From Bacillota bacterium (lineage in GTDB: Bacteria > Bacillota > UBA4882 > UBA8346), in the NCBI GenBank assembly GCA_023435225.1, contig JAEYRX010000071.1, positions 1-64,000 of the forward strand: a DNA stretch of 64,000 nucleotides, given 5' to 3'. This document shows, piece after piece, positions 33,711 through 42,187 of this stretch; within the stretch, counting starts at the first letter, position 1; each line of letters starts with the position of its first letter. The position numbers and the translations under genes were made by a program. The notes under the pieces are model-generated. The model worked only from the letters and a program-made list of their open reading frames with translations. It was not told where the DNA came from and ran no database searches.

Positions 33711-35072
33711 ATGTATATGGAAATATTAGAGTCGTTTAAAGAAAAAAAATTTGTATATACTCTTTTTACTTGTTTAATCATCATTTTCCTACTGATTCTC
33801 TTTTATTTCAGGTCGACTAATGGAAAGGTCCTACATGGCTTATCAGTATCCGGCGTAAATATTGGAGGGCTGAAGTTGGATGAAGCAGCCTGGAAATTAG
33901 AGAAAAATCTAGGCTCATTGCCGGAGAAAAAAGTAATCCTAAGTTATAATAACCGTAATGTACCGGTAGTTTTAGGGGCAATCGGTTTCCAGGTGGATTT
34001 AACAGCCACGGTAAGAGATGCTTATTTAATTGGAAGAACCGGCTCAATCTGGTCAAGAATTTCCACTCGATTTAGGATTTATCGCAAAGGCCGGGAACTT
34101 AAACCGGTGGTCTATTATAATCAGGATATTTTGGAATCTTTTTACCGTTTACTTGATGCCGGAGTTGCTGTAGAACCTGTTCGTTCGGTTATTTCAGTTA
34201 CCAAAGATGGAAAAATTTCATATACCAACAGCCGGGCCGGGAAGATAATCGATTATCATAAATTGACAACATTGCTCAAAGAATCATTAACCGCTAAAAA
34301 TATAAATCAGATCGGTATTCCAATTAAAACAATCATTCCACCTCTTAATGAAGCTGATATCAAGCAGTGGGGTCTCGATCAAGTAATGGGTATATATAGT
34401 ACTAAATTTAACTCAAATCAGACCGATCGGGTTGAAAATATAAAGATTGCATGCAGCGCTATCAATAATTCATTGGTCTATCCCGGACAAAGTTTTTCTT
34501 TCAATACTTGGGTAGGGCCACGGGCGTCGGAAGCCGGTTATAAAGAGGCGCCGGTAGTTTTCCAAGGAAAATTAATCCCTGGTATCGGAGGCGGGATTTG
34601 CCAAGTTTCGACTACTCTTTATAATTCAGTATTATTGGCCAATTTACTAGTGATTCAACGCCGGAATCACACTATCCCCAGTACTTATGTTCCTCTAGGC
34701 CGTGATGCAACCGTCGTTTACGGAGGTGTTGATTTTATTTTTCAAAACAACAACCAAAAACCTATTTTATTGGCAGCCGCAGTTGAACCACCATATGTTA
34801 CGGTAGCGGTTTTGGGTCAAAAGACCGGTTGGGAACAGGTTACTTTGGAAAATAATATTTTAGAGACATTCCAGTATAAAACGGTTGAAGTACCTGATTC
34901 GACTTTATATGAAGGTAAAAAGATAAAAACTCAAGATGGTCAAAATGGCTATAAAGTTGAACTATGGCGTATGGTTCAATTGCCAAACGGACAAATTAAG
35001 CAGACTTTAGAAAATACTAGTATATATCCGGCCCAACCTGAAGAATATAAAGTTGGAACAAAACCCAAATGA
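33711..35072 (+). CDS. VanW-family protein with peptidoglycan-binding-like and G5-like regions
   Basis: ATG 33711 is used (GGAGG 11 bases upstream); ATG 33717, after GGGG, or ATG 33681 are alternatives. About 453 residues: an N-terminal membrane anchor (about 12-32), a YoaR/PG-binding-4-like repeat region with 'GLSVSGVNIGGLKLDEAAWKL', the VanW core ('YPGQSFSFNTWVGPR', 'GIGGGICQVSTTLYN', 'YGGVDFIFQNN') and a C-terminal G5-like tail. An envelope protein of uncertain role. The GT9 gene follows at once, with its ribosome site in this gene's stop region. Confidence 0.88.
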   Translation: MYMEILESFKEKKFVYTLFTCLIIIFLLILFYFRSTNGKVLHGLSVSGVNIGGLKLDEAAWKLEKNLGSLPEKKVILSYNNRNVPVVLGAIGFQVDLTATVRDAYLIGRTGSIWSRISTRFRIYRKGRELKPVVYYNQDILESFYRLLDAGVAVEPVRSVISVTKDGKISYTNSRAGKIIDYHKLTTLLKESLTAKNINQIGIPIKTIIPPLNEADIKQWGLDQVMGIYSTKFNSNQTDRVENIKIACSAINNSLVYPGQSFSFNTWVGPRASEAGYKEAPVVFQGKLIPGIGGGICQVSTTLYNSVLLANLLVIQRRNHTIPSTYVPLGRDATVVYGGVDFIFQNNNQKPILLAAAVEPPYVTVAVLGQKTGWEQVTLENNILETFQYKTVEVPDSTLYEGKKIKTQDGQNGYKVELWRMVQLPNGQIKQTLENTSIYPAQPEEYKVGTKPK

Positions 35073-35084
35073 GGAGAGAGCACT

Positions 35085-36131
35085 ACGAACCCGGAAAACA
35101 TTAAAAAAATTGTAGTTCTTTGTCTCAGCCCCTTGGGGGATACTATATTTGCAACTCCCGCTATTCGAGCTTTGCGAGAAAATTACCCGCAAGCTCGAAT
35201 TGTTGTCTTAGCCACTCCCGCAGCGACCGCGGTTTTAAAATGGAACCCCTATAACTTGGAAATAACCACAATCATTGAAAAATGGGACTTGTTTAAAATT
35301 TTGAACCAAATAAGAAGAGAAGGTTTTGATCTAGCAGTCAGTTTATCACAATTAGGTGGCTTTTTTACCCGATTTTGTGGTACTCCTCACTGGAGTGATT
35401 TTACATTGATTTCGGTACGACCGAATCGGTCAGTAGTCCAAATGTGTCTGGAAGTCTTGCAACTTATTGGTATCAATAGCGTTTCCACTAAAACAGAATT
35501 TTGGTATAGTAAGCAGGAACAACAAATAGTGGATATTTTTTTACAGGGCTCCGGTTATGATAAAGAACGTCCCTTAATTGCCATTCACGGAGGAGGGCAT
35601 TTTTTTATCCGAAAACGTTGGGCAGTTACTAACTTTATAGAAATCATCAACTTTTTAATGGAAGAGACAAATTGCCAAGTTGTTTTGATTGGTGGTTCTG
35701 AAGATGTAGAAGACTCTTTGCTGATTAAATCAGGGATTCCAAATATAATTTCAGCAGTAGGAATGTTAAAATTAACAGAGACAGCCGCCCTTTTAAAACG
35801 CTCCGCTCTTTTTATCGGTAATGATTCGGGGCCTTTACATCTGGCTGCAGCCTTGGATATTCCAACTATTGGGTTATATGGACCGACAGATCCCCGACAG
35901 TTTTATCCCTATGATCCAACACGGCATCTTTATATTTATAAAGGTTTACCATGTAGCCCCTGTTACCGTTTTGGCGGAGGAATTTGGCAATATTTACCGC
36001 GATGTACAAAAGCTTATTGTATGGCAGCCATCACTATCGATGATTTATTAGTTAAACTAAAAGAAATAGTACCTGAAAGAAGCGAGTGGAAAATCAGGAG
36101 GCTATATGACCGAGAAAAACAAGGTTGGTAA
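35085..36131 (+). CDS. glycosyltransferase family 9 (ADP-heptose:LPS heptosyltransferase-like)
   Basis: The conserved N-terminus 'IKKIVVLCLSPLGDTIFATPAIRAL' has no ATG, GTG or TTG before the TTG inside SPLGD (35133), which would delete a core strand. GAGGAG (35071-35076) lies eight bases before an in-frame ACG at 35085, taken here as the provisional start. Later motifs fit GT9: 'IAIHGGGHFFIRKRWAV', 'IGNDSGPLHLAAALDIPTIGLYGPTDP' and 'CSPCYR'. It would transfer a heptose or similar sugar to an envelope glycan. It overlaps the next gene by 26 bp, so the cluster is coupled. Confidence 0.85.
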   Translation, partial: TNPENIKKIVVLCLSPLGDTIFATPAIRALRENYPQARIVVLATPAATAVLKWNPYNLEITTIIEKWDLFKILNQIRREGFDLAVSLSQLGGFFTRFCGTPHWSDFTLISVRPNRSVVQMCLEVLQLIGINSVSTKTEFWYSKQEQQIVDIFLQGSGYDKERPLIAIHGGGHFFIRKRWAVTNFIEIINFLMEETNCQVVLIGGSEDVEDSLLIKSGIPNIISAVGMLKLTETAALLKRSALFIGNDSGPLHLAAALDIPTIGLYGPTDPRQFYPYDPTRHLYIYKGLPCSPCYRFGGGIWQYLPRCTKAYCMAAITIDDLLVKLKEIVPERSEWKIRRLYDREKQGW

Positions 36132-37119
36132 TGGTATTTGGTATACATTATTATTTAGTATTTTTAGTTTTTACCTTATTTTTAAATTAATTGCCAAGGT
36201 TCCTTTGAAAGAAAGTTTTTCGGGAATTAACTGGTTTTATATTGGGATGGGTTTTATTTCCTTATTTCTGGTCTGGCTGGCCAAATCATATCGAATGCAC
36301 ATGATAGGTATTGGGATGGGGCTCCGGATCGAATTGTTATACTTTTTACGTCTTTATCTAGCAACCTGTTTCATCTCCCATGTTACACCTTTTAATTCCG
36401 GCGGAACAGCTTTACAAATTTATTTGCTTCATAAAAAAGGTATTACATTAGGGAAAGCTACTGCACTTACCGTTGTCGATTTAGGTTTAAATACGGCAAT
36501 GTTCTTTATTCTGATCCCGGTTGCGCTAATAACCAACCTTGGAATTATTAAAAGTATTGGTAGATTTAATTTAAACTTCTCTTTTTGGCCTTGGTTGCTA
36601 TTGTTATTATTATTGGGGGTAGTTACTTATTTTCTTTATCGGTATACCGGAATTTGGGAGAAGATTAAAAAGTGGCCTTGGATAAACAGAATCGGTTCAT
36701 TCATCCAGGCAAAAAAGTGGCGTAATCATCTGCAACAAGAATGGTCTCTTTTTAAAGAAAGTTGGTTATTACTGGTCCGGGAGAACCCCAATAGTATTTT
36801 TTGGGCGGTGATAGCCACTATAATGTATTGGTTTTTTTATTTATTATTGGCGCCTATAATTTTTTGGGCTATTGGAAAACCAATCTCTTTTTTTTATCTA
36901 ATCAGTTGGCAGCTATTATTTAATTTTGGCCAGATTTTTATTCCGACTCCCGGTGGTAGTGGCGGGTCGGAACTTCTATTACTATATTTATTTCGTAATT
37001 TAACCGGCCCGGCCCGGGTTGGAACTTTCGTTTTGCTTTGGAAAACGTATACTTTTTATAGCACCCTTATTGCCGGTGGCTACTATTTTTGGAGGCTCAC
37101 TAAAAAAAATAATATTTAA
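36106..37119 (+). CDS. YbhN/UPF0104 flippase-like membrane protein
   Basis: 337 residues with about eight membrane segments and family segments 'FISHVTPFNSGGTALQIYLLHKKG' and 'IFIPTPGGSGGSELLLLYLF'. This is the lysylphosphatidylglycerol synthase transmembrane-like family, some of which move lipids or lipid-linked glycans. Its start lies within the GT9 gene. The TAA stop codon is the first three bases of a family A repeat, so the C-terminus may have been set by that insertion. Confidence 0.85.
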   Translation: MTEKNKVGNGIWYTLLFSIFSFYLIFKLIAKVPLKESFSGINWFYIGMGFISLFLVWLAKSYRMHMIGIGMGLRIELLYFLRLYLATCFISHVTPFNSGGTALQIYLLHKKGITLGKATALTVVDLGLNTAMFFILIPVALITNLGIIKSIGRFNLNFSFWPWLLLLLLLGVVTYFLYRYTGIWEKIKKWPWINRIGSFIQAKKWRNHLQQEWSLFKESWLLLVRENPNSIFWAVIATIMYWFFYLLLAPIIFWAIGKPISFFYLISWQLLFNFGQIFIPTPGGSGGSELLLLYLFRNLTGPARVGTFVLLWKTYTFYSTLIAGGYYFWRLTKKNNI

Positions 37120-37221
37120 GGAAGCGCTGATTAATTGAATAAGTGACGATTTTGCGCTTCGCAAAATGCCTAATACCGCATATTTACTCGCACAAAATCG
37201 GATTAATCAGCGCTTCCTTAG
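37117..37221. repeat. family A palindromic repeat, copy 1 (minus orientation)
   Basis: Outer stem TAAGGAAGCGCTGATTAAT with ATTAATCAGCGCTTCCTTA, inner stem from GATTTTGCGCTTCGC and GCACAAAATC. About 105 bp, no reading frame. It lies between the flippase-like gene and the glycosidase-like gene. Confidence 0.92.
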
Positions 37222-37381
37222 AAAAAAATCACGGAAAAAAATTATTAATTAAATTATCCCTCTTGAGGTAGAATATAGTTATATTAACGTATTCAGGGAT
37301 CATCAATAGATACAGAGACAACTGACCATTAATTGATTTGGCATTGGTCTGCTGCCCAGGGGTTATCAATGGAGGGATAAT

Positions 37382-39508
37382 ATGCCGGAGATTAATTTCT
37401 TAGAAAAAATTAAGTTAAATTTATTATCATCATATAAGACGGAAACTCTATCCCAGATAGAAGATTGGATTTTGCCGCACTGGTATGAGAGACAAAATAA
37501 CTCGTTAAAACCAAGCTTTATGATTGGTGATAATAGGTTTATCAATTTATCTTGCCGTAGTTGGATTACGCTTCGGCCCTTAAAGTCAAGAGAAACAGTA
37601 CAAATTGATCGGTATGGAGTCATTTATCTTCCGAAATTTCGAATTTCAATTGAGTTGTGGATTCAATTAGACGAAAAATTGTATACACCGGTTAATTTTC
37701 CTAGTATTATTCAAAAAATTTCCGAAAATGAATTCGCGGTTGAGACCAATTATCAACTTCCAGGTTTCGAAATAACTACTCTTTTAAAACCATGGGTGGA
37801 ATATGGTCGGATCTCTTATTTTCTTCAGCCGGGAAAATGTAGGAGTGGTTTTAAAATAGCCACCGTCTCTTTTGTTATCAGGCCCTACGATAATGATGGT
37901 TTATCAAGTATACGTTCTCTCGAATATAAAGATAACTGCTTAAAAATAAATAACCGGACAGCTTTAGAATTTGAAAAAGAACCAAATTTTTGTTATTTCA
38001 CTAATGAAGAAAATGGTGATGTCAGCCGATTTTTCAAAGTTGGGGAAGGTAACAACAGTATTAATTCTGCTAAAGGGTTGGCTACCGGTTTAATTGGCTA
38101 TATAGGATTGCCCGCAGAATTAACAAAAATACGAATATTCATTGGCGGCAAAAACCAATGGTATTCCGGTTCAAACTTGATTGGGATTTTAAAAGAAGGA
38201 TTACTCCCAAGTTGGAAAGAGGATGAGAAATTACAACTCCAAATTAAAACCGGAACAAAGCTTGACAAAGTATTAGCGGCTAACTTGAATTATTTTCAAG
38301 GATTTACTAGTAGCTTACCAAAAACAGTTAATCACATTAGGGTTCTAAACTGTTATTTTAATAAGACAGTAAGCTGCTATTACCTGAAAGAGTGTCTTCG
38401 AAGGATTCATTGGGATGGAAGTCTTCCGGAAAAGCTAATTAGTCCGGAAGAATTGATTTGGGCGATTGGCGACCATTATAAAATCTTTAGGGATACCGAT
38501 TTTTTAGAGAAAATATGGCCAGTGTTAAAGCGGATGGGAGAAGGGTTATGGTATCAAAAAGGATTGGATTTTTTTAATGAAAAACAAAAACGGATTTTAC
38601 AAGCTAAATCTGATTATTATAAAAAGTATTTTTGGATTTGTGCGGCCTTAAAGTCAATGGTAGAATTAGCCCAGTCTTTGGGTCGAATAAATGAAGGAGA
38701 AATTTTTAAGGAACAATATTTAAGACTGTGGTCCGGGATAACAAGCTCTTTATCTCAAACCGGAAAGTTCCATGGTTCAAAAATAATCCCATTAAACCCC
38801 AGGGGCGGACGGGGAGCCAAGATAGTCGGAAATTTGGCGGTTTCATACCCGTTGAGACTATGGGAGAGGGATAACCCTTTCATTGTTGCCTCTATTGAAC
38901 ATCTTTTAAATAACCACTTATCCTGGGGAGGATTATATTCACCATTGGAGTTTCAAGGAATCGACTTGGCCTTAACTGCTCAATTTGGAGAAATATTGTT
39001 AAGGGAGGGTTATGACTGTACCTCATTACTAGATTTCCTATTGTCAACAGCCGGTGAGACATGGAACTGGCCTGATCGTATCAGTCCATTGACTTTTGAA
39101 GGGATCGGAAAGAATGGTCATGATCCTCAGGTTACTTATGGGGTTTTGTTATTCATCCGGGATTTATTTGTAATAGAGGAAGAAAACTGTTTAAATTTAC
39201 TACCGGGAACTCTAAATTATGACTTTTGGAGTCAAGGTGCTCTTGAAATTGATAATTTACCGACTCATTTTGGAAATATTAGTTTAAAGTATCAAACGAT
39301 TGGTAACCTTATTCAATTAGATTATTTGCCTGTTTATCATCATAGACCCGCGAAAATCAGAATAACTCTTCCCGAAAATTTAAAACCGGTATATAGTGAC
39401 GCCAAATGTGAAATTAGAGATATGACGATGGAATTAGAACCGGATTTCCGAAGCTTAAGGCTGAAAAGAATAACCACTCAATGTGTTGCTAAAAACAATT
39501 TATTATAA
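37382..39508 (+). CDS. large protein with six-hairpin glycosidase-like C-terminal half
   Basis: Not assigned to a family with certainty. 708 residues with no signal peptide. The first ~280 look beta-rich. Residues ~320-620 contain repeated helix pairs with Trp- and acid-rich turns ('HWDGSLPEKLISPEELIWAIGDHYKIF', 'GLWYQKGLDFF', 'GETWNWPDRISP'), as in (alpha/alpha)6 toroid glycosidases such as GH15, GH63 and GH78. A short beta domain ends it. It may trim or sense the glycan made by the cluster. ATG 37382 follows GGAGGG. Confidence 0.68.
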   Translation: MPEINFLEKIKLNLLSSYKTETLSQIEDWILPHWYERQNNSLKPSFMIGDNRFINLSCRSWITLRPLKSRETVQIDRYGVIYLPKFRISIELWIQLDEKLYTPVNFPSIIQKISENEFAVETNYQLPGFEITTLLKPWVEYGRISYFLQPGKCRSGFKIATVSFVIRPYDNDGLSSIRSLEYKDNCLKINNRTALEFEKEPNFCYFTNEENGDVSRFFKVGEGNNSINSAKGLATGLIGYIGLPAELTKIRIFIGGKNQWYSGSNLIGILKEGLLPSWKEDEKLQLQIKTGTKLDKVLAANLNYFQGFTSSLPKTVNHIRVLNCYFNKTVSCYYLKECLRRIHWDGSLPEKLISPEELIWAIGDHYKIFRDTDFLEKIWPVLKRMGEGLWYQKGLDFFNEKQKRILQAKSDYYKKYFWICAALKSMVELAQSLGRINEGEIFKEQYLRLWSGITSSLSQTGKFHGSKIIPLNPRGGRGAKIVGNLAVSYPLRLWERDNPFIVASIEHLLNNHLSWGGLYSPLEFQGIDLALTAQFGEILLREGYDCTSLLDFLLSTAGETWNWPDRISPLTFEGIGKNGHDPQVTYGVLLFIRDLFVIEEENCLNLLPGTLNYDFWSQGALEIDNLPTHFGNISLKYQTIGNLIQLDYLPVYHHRPAKIRITLPENLKPVYSDAKCEIRDMTMELEPDFRSLRLKRITTQCVAKNNLL

Positions 39509-39600
39509 TCTGTTAGAATATTTTTTCAATTATTACCAGCTTATACGGGGATAATTTTGCTTATAACTTGATTTGGTAAAAGCCTTTCATCAGGCTTGTC

Positions 39601-39630
39601 TTGACAACACTTTTTCTAATAAGATATAAT
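39601..39630 (+). promoter_or_regulatory. sigma-A promoter of the S1-domain gene
   Basis: TTGACA (39601-39606), 18 bp, TATAAT (39625-39630): both hexamers are perfect. Confidence 0.8.
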
Positions 39631-39723
39631 ATACTATGTCAAGGGATGCTTGTCGAATTCAATTTAGTTGGGTTTCTATTATGACCAAGCGGACCTATAA
39701 AGAAGAGGAGGAATTGTTGGAGT

Positions 39724-40107
39724 ATGTCGTTAGAGATTGGCCAGATCGTAGATGGTAAAGTAACCGGAATTACTAATTTTGGAGCTTTTGTTGAGCTCAC
39801 AAACGGCCAAACAGGATTGGTTCACATTTCAGAAGTAGCGGATGAGTATGTAAAAGATGTTAATCATTTTTTAAAACAAAATGATCTGGTCAAGGTAAAG
39901 GTTTTGAACTTGGATAAAGGCAAAATCGGTCTTTCGATCAGGCAAGCCCAGCCACGAGTCGAGCGGAGGCCGCAACAACCAAAGCAATCGTTCGAAGATA
40001 AGCTGGCAAAGTTTATGAAGGATTCGGATGAAAGACTTTCCGATTTGCGGCGAAGTACGGACTCCAAACGAGGAGGTCGTGGCGGCGGTCGAGCACCGAG
40101 TATGTGA
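39724..40107 (+). CDS. S1 RNA-binding domain protein (YabR/CvfD-like)
   Basis: 127 residues: one S1 domain at 3-73 ('IGQIVDGKVTGITNFGAFVELTNGQTGLVHISEVADEYVKDV') and a basic Gly/Arg-rich tail. Small S1 proteins of this type bind ribosomes or mRNA and affect translation under stress. Its strong promoter and terminator make it a single-gene unit. Confidence 0.93.
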   Translation: MSLEIGQIVDGKVTGITNFGAFVELTNGQTGLVHISEVADEYVKDVNHFLKQNDLVKVKVLNLDKGKIGLSIRQAQPRVERRPQQPKQSFEDKLAKFMKDSDERLSDLRRSTDSKRGGRGGGRAPSM

Positions 40108-40117
40108 TAAATTTTTT

Positions 40118-40146
40118 GAGATTGTCTAAAAAGGCAGTCTCTTTTT
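40118..40146 (+). terminator. intrinsic terminator after the S1-domain gene
   Basis: A 10-bp stem GAGATTGTCT/AGGCAGTCTC with G-U pairs, AAAA loop, then TTTTT. Confidence 0.8.
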
Positions 40147-40198
40147 ATTTAATTTTGATTATACCATACAGGCACAGAGACGCAGAGGATAACAATAT

Positions 40199-40687
40199 TC
40201 ATTTGTAAAAAACATGCCGGCCGATTCTAGCGGTAACCCGGAAATTGGAGCTCTTTATATAGCGACGGGCTTTTGGGGAACAAGTCACCGGATTGTAAAA
40301 GTATAAGGCGCCATGGGAGGGGTCGTTTCCATGGAATGCCTTTTTGGCGGCTCTTATAGAAGAATCTTTTGGGATTGTTCTATTTAATTGCCGAATAGTA
40401 CTGAACTGTCCCGGCTGATAAAGCACTTTTCTAATTGAATCAGGAAACTTGGAACTTTGTACCCGATTAAGGACTACTGCTCCAACTGCTACTTGGCCTT
40501 CGAATGGTTCACCTTTTGCTTCAATGGTAATTAATTTCGCCAGTAAATATAAATCATTTTCATTAGTATATTCATTATCTTGGGATTGGGCTTCAATCAC
40601 CAATTGTAATTGGGCATAAGCCGGCGAGTGAATCCCCGGAAAACACATTAATAGTAATAGAATTTTTATCAATCTTTGTTTCAACAA
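40199..40687 (-). CDS. SleB-type cell wall hydrolase
   Basis: 162 residues: signal peptide at about 1-25 ('LIKILLLLMCFPGIHSPAYA'), then the Hydrolase_2 domain with 'YLLAKLITIEAKGEPFEGQVAVGAVVLNRV', 'HGALYFYNP' and the basic C-terminus. Members are lytic transglycosylases cutting spore cortex (SleB) or vegetative wall (CwlJ-like). The N-terminal PG-binding repeat of SleB is absent. Start is TTG 40687 with GAGGTGAT upstream. Confidence 0.9.
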   Translation of the reverse strand: MLKQRLIKILLLLMCFPGIHSPAYAQLQLVIEAQSQDNEYTNENDLYLLAKLITIEAKGEPFEGQVAVGAVVLNRVQSSKFPDSIRKVLYQPGQFSTIRQLNRTIPKDSSIRAAKKAFHGNDPSHGALYFYNPVTCSPKARRYIKSSNFRVTARIGRHVFYK

Positions 40688-40881
40688 ATATCACCTCTGA
40701 TGACTTTTTCGGTGATTATTACAACTGATCCTCCCTTATTAGACTGGAGAAGAATGGGTTTTAAGTTCCTGATTATTTTCAAACCGAATTCACTGGAGTA
40801 AATTCAAAGCGAATGTAAATGTTGGCAAAATGGACTAAAAATGTGTGCAGGTATAGACGTTTTTTTCTCGAAAAAGAATTT

Positions 40882-40903
40882 TTTATCAAGTATACTTGAT
40901 AAA
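40882..40903. promoter_or_regulatory. perfect 22-bp palindrome upstream of the M14 peptidase gene
   Basis: Arms TTTATCAAGTA and TACTTGATAAA meet without spacer. Located 59 bp before the M14 gene start and 195 bp from the SleB-like start. It looks like a repressor binding site overlapping a promoter. Confidence 0.55.
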
Positions 40904-40961
40904 TAGTGTAACCATTTAACAAAACCCATGCTACAGGCAGAAAAGTGAGGATTTTGCTTGA

Positions 40962-41819
40962 ATGATTTATAAACGGAGTAACATGTTCAATGGTTTTGGA
41001 ATATTAATTTTTAAAGCAGTAATTTTAACCGGAAATATTTTTAGTAGTTGTTGGTTAAGTTTCTCTCTTTGGAAGCAGGCTGAAGGCGGCAAAGGGGTTA
41101 AGGCGGAAACGGAGGAGGTTTCTTCAGCCTTGAATGAAGTTTTGACATTCCCATCAGTAAAAGGCCGTGATATTAAGGTCTATATTTTTAATGGTAAACA
41201 AAGTTCTGCTACAACCTTAGTGATTGGAGGAGTACATGGTGATGAACGTTCGGGAATAAAATTGGCCCATGCTTTGCTGGCTGATTTACAGTCCCGCTCA
41301 ATTGATGATTTTAAAGCAAGGGTAATTGTTATACCGGTAGCCAATCCGGATGGATACGCTGCCAATACCAGAGTAAACGCCCGGGGTATCGACATCAATC
41401 GCAACTTTCCTACTAAAGATTTTAGGCAAGGTAGTCTTACAAAATATTGTAATCCCGGGAAGGAGGCTGCTTCTGAGCCTGAGACTCAAGCCATTTTGAA
41501 AATAATCGACGAATATAAACCGGAGCTGATTTTATCTTTTCATGCCAATATTGGTTGTGTGAATTATGATGGACCGGCGGAGGAGATTGCCAAAACCATA
41601 TCCGCTAAAAATGGTTTACCGGTTAGAAAAGATATTGGTTATGCAACTCCGGGTTCGATGGGTACTTACTATGGACGAGAACGTAATATCCCAATCATTA
41701 CTTTTGAATTGCTTACTAAGGATAATCAATGGGAAAGACACGGAAGGGTAACTTTAGAGACAATCGGTGTCACCCAATCCGAGGAGGATGAGAGAAAAGA
41801 AGTGAGGCATGAGGCATGA
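40962..41819 (+). CDS. M14-family zinc carboxypeptidase (murein peptide amidase-like)
   Basis: 285 residues with an N-terminal membrane anchor (about 10-36) and an M14 domain: zinc ligands His92 and Glu95 (VHGDE) and His194 (LSFHANIG), Arg147 in DINRNFP, catalytic Glu249 in ITFELL. It resembles MpaA/DgcA-type enzymes acting on peptidoglycan peptides. The last codons run into a GAGGCATGAGGCATGAGGCG word repeat, so the tail EEDERKEVRHEA is probably repeat-derived. Confidence 0.9.
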   Translation: MIYKRSNMFNGFGILIFKAVILTGNIFSSCWLSFSLWKQAEGGKGVKAETEEVSSALNEVLTFPSVKGRDIKVYIFNGKQSSATTLVIGGVHGDERSGIKLAHALLADLQSRSIDDFKARVIVIPVANPDGYAANTRVNARGIDINRNFPTKDFRQGSLTKYCNPGKEAASEPETQAILKIIDEYKPELILSFHANIGCVNYDGPAEEIAKTISAKNGLPVRKDIGYATPGSMGTYYGRERNIPIITFELLTKDNQWERHGRVTLETIGVTQSEEDERKEVRHEA

Positions 41820-41906
41820 GGCGAGAGGCAAAAGTAATGGCAGTTATTTGGGTCTGATTTCTGATAAAAAATTGCCGGTGGAAAAGAAAGTAAGCCTAAA
41901 ATCAGA

Positions 41907-42057
41907 GACCCTTTGTCCCTGAACAGGGATAACCACCATCCTTTGTAGTAAATAAAACTTGAAAGATTTTGCATGTTTGATAAATATAGCCTTCACGGAA
42001 GATTAGATTTTAGACTTCCATGAATGGTGGTTGCCCCTAATACAGGGGCGAGGGGTC
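41907..42057. repeat. family E palindromic repeat, copy 2
   Basis: Left end GACCCTTTGTCCCTG and AACCACCATCC; right end GGTGGTT, GGGGCGAGGGGTC. The arms pair imperfectly around an AT-rich centre. This element and a GAGGCAT word repeat (41806-41827) occupy the 368-bp gap between the convergent M14 and helicase genes. Confidence 0.8.
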
Positions 42058-42187
42058 GCAGTTAGACAGCTTAATTCTTGCCTTAAATACATTATAGCTG
42101 ATTTAACTAGATAGTCATTTTATAATATAAGATATAGCCGACAAAGATTTGCGATTCTGATTTGGGCTTTTAGTGGATTTCGTGATT

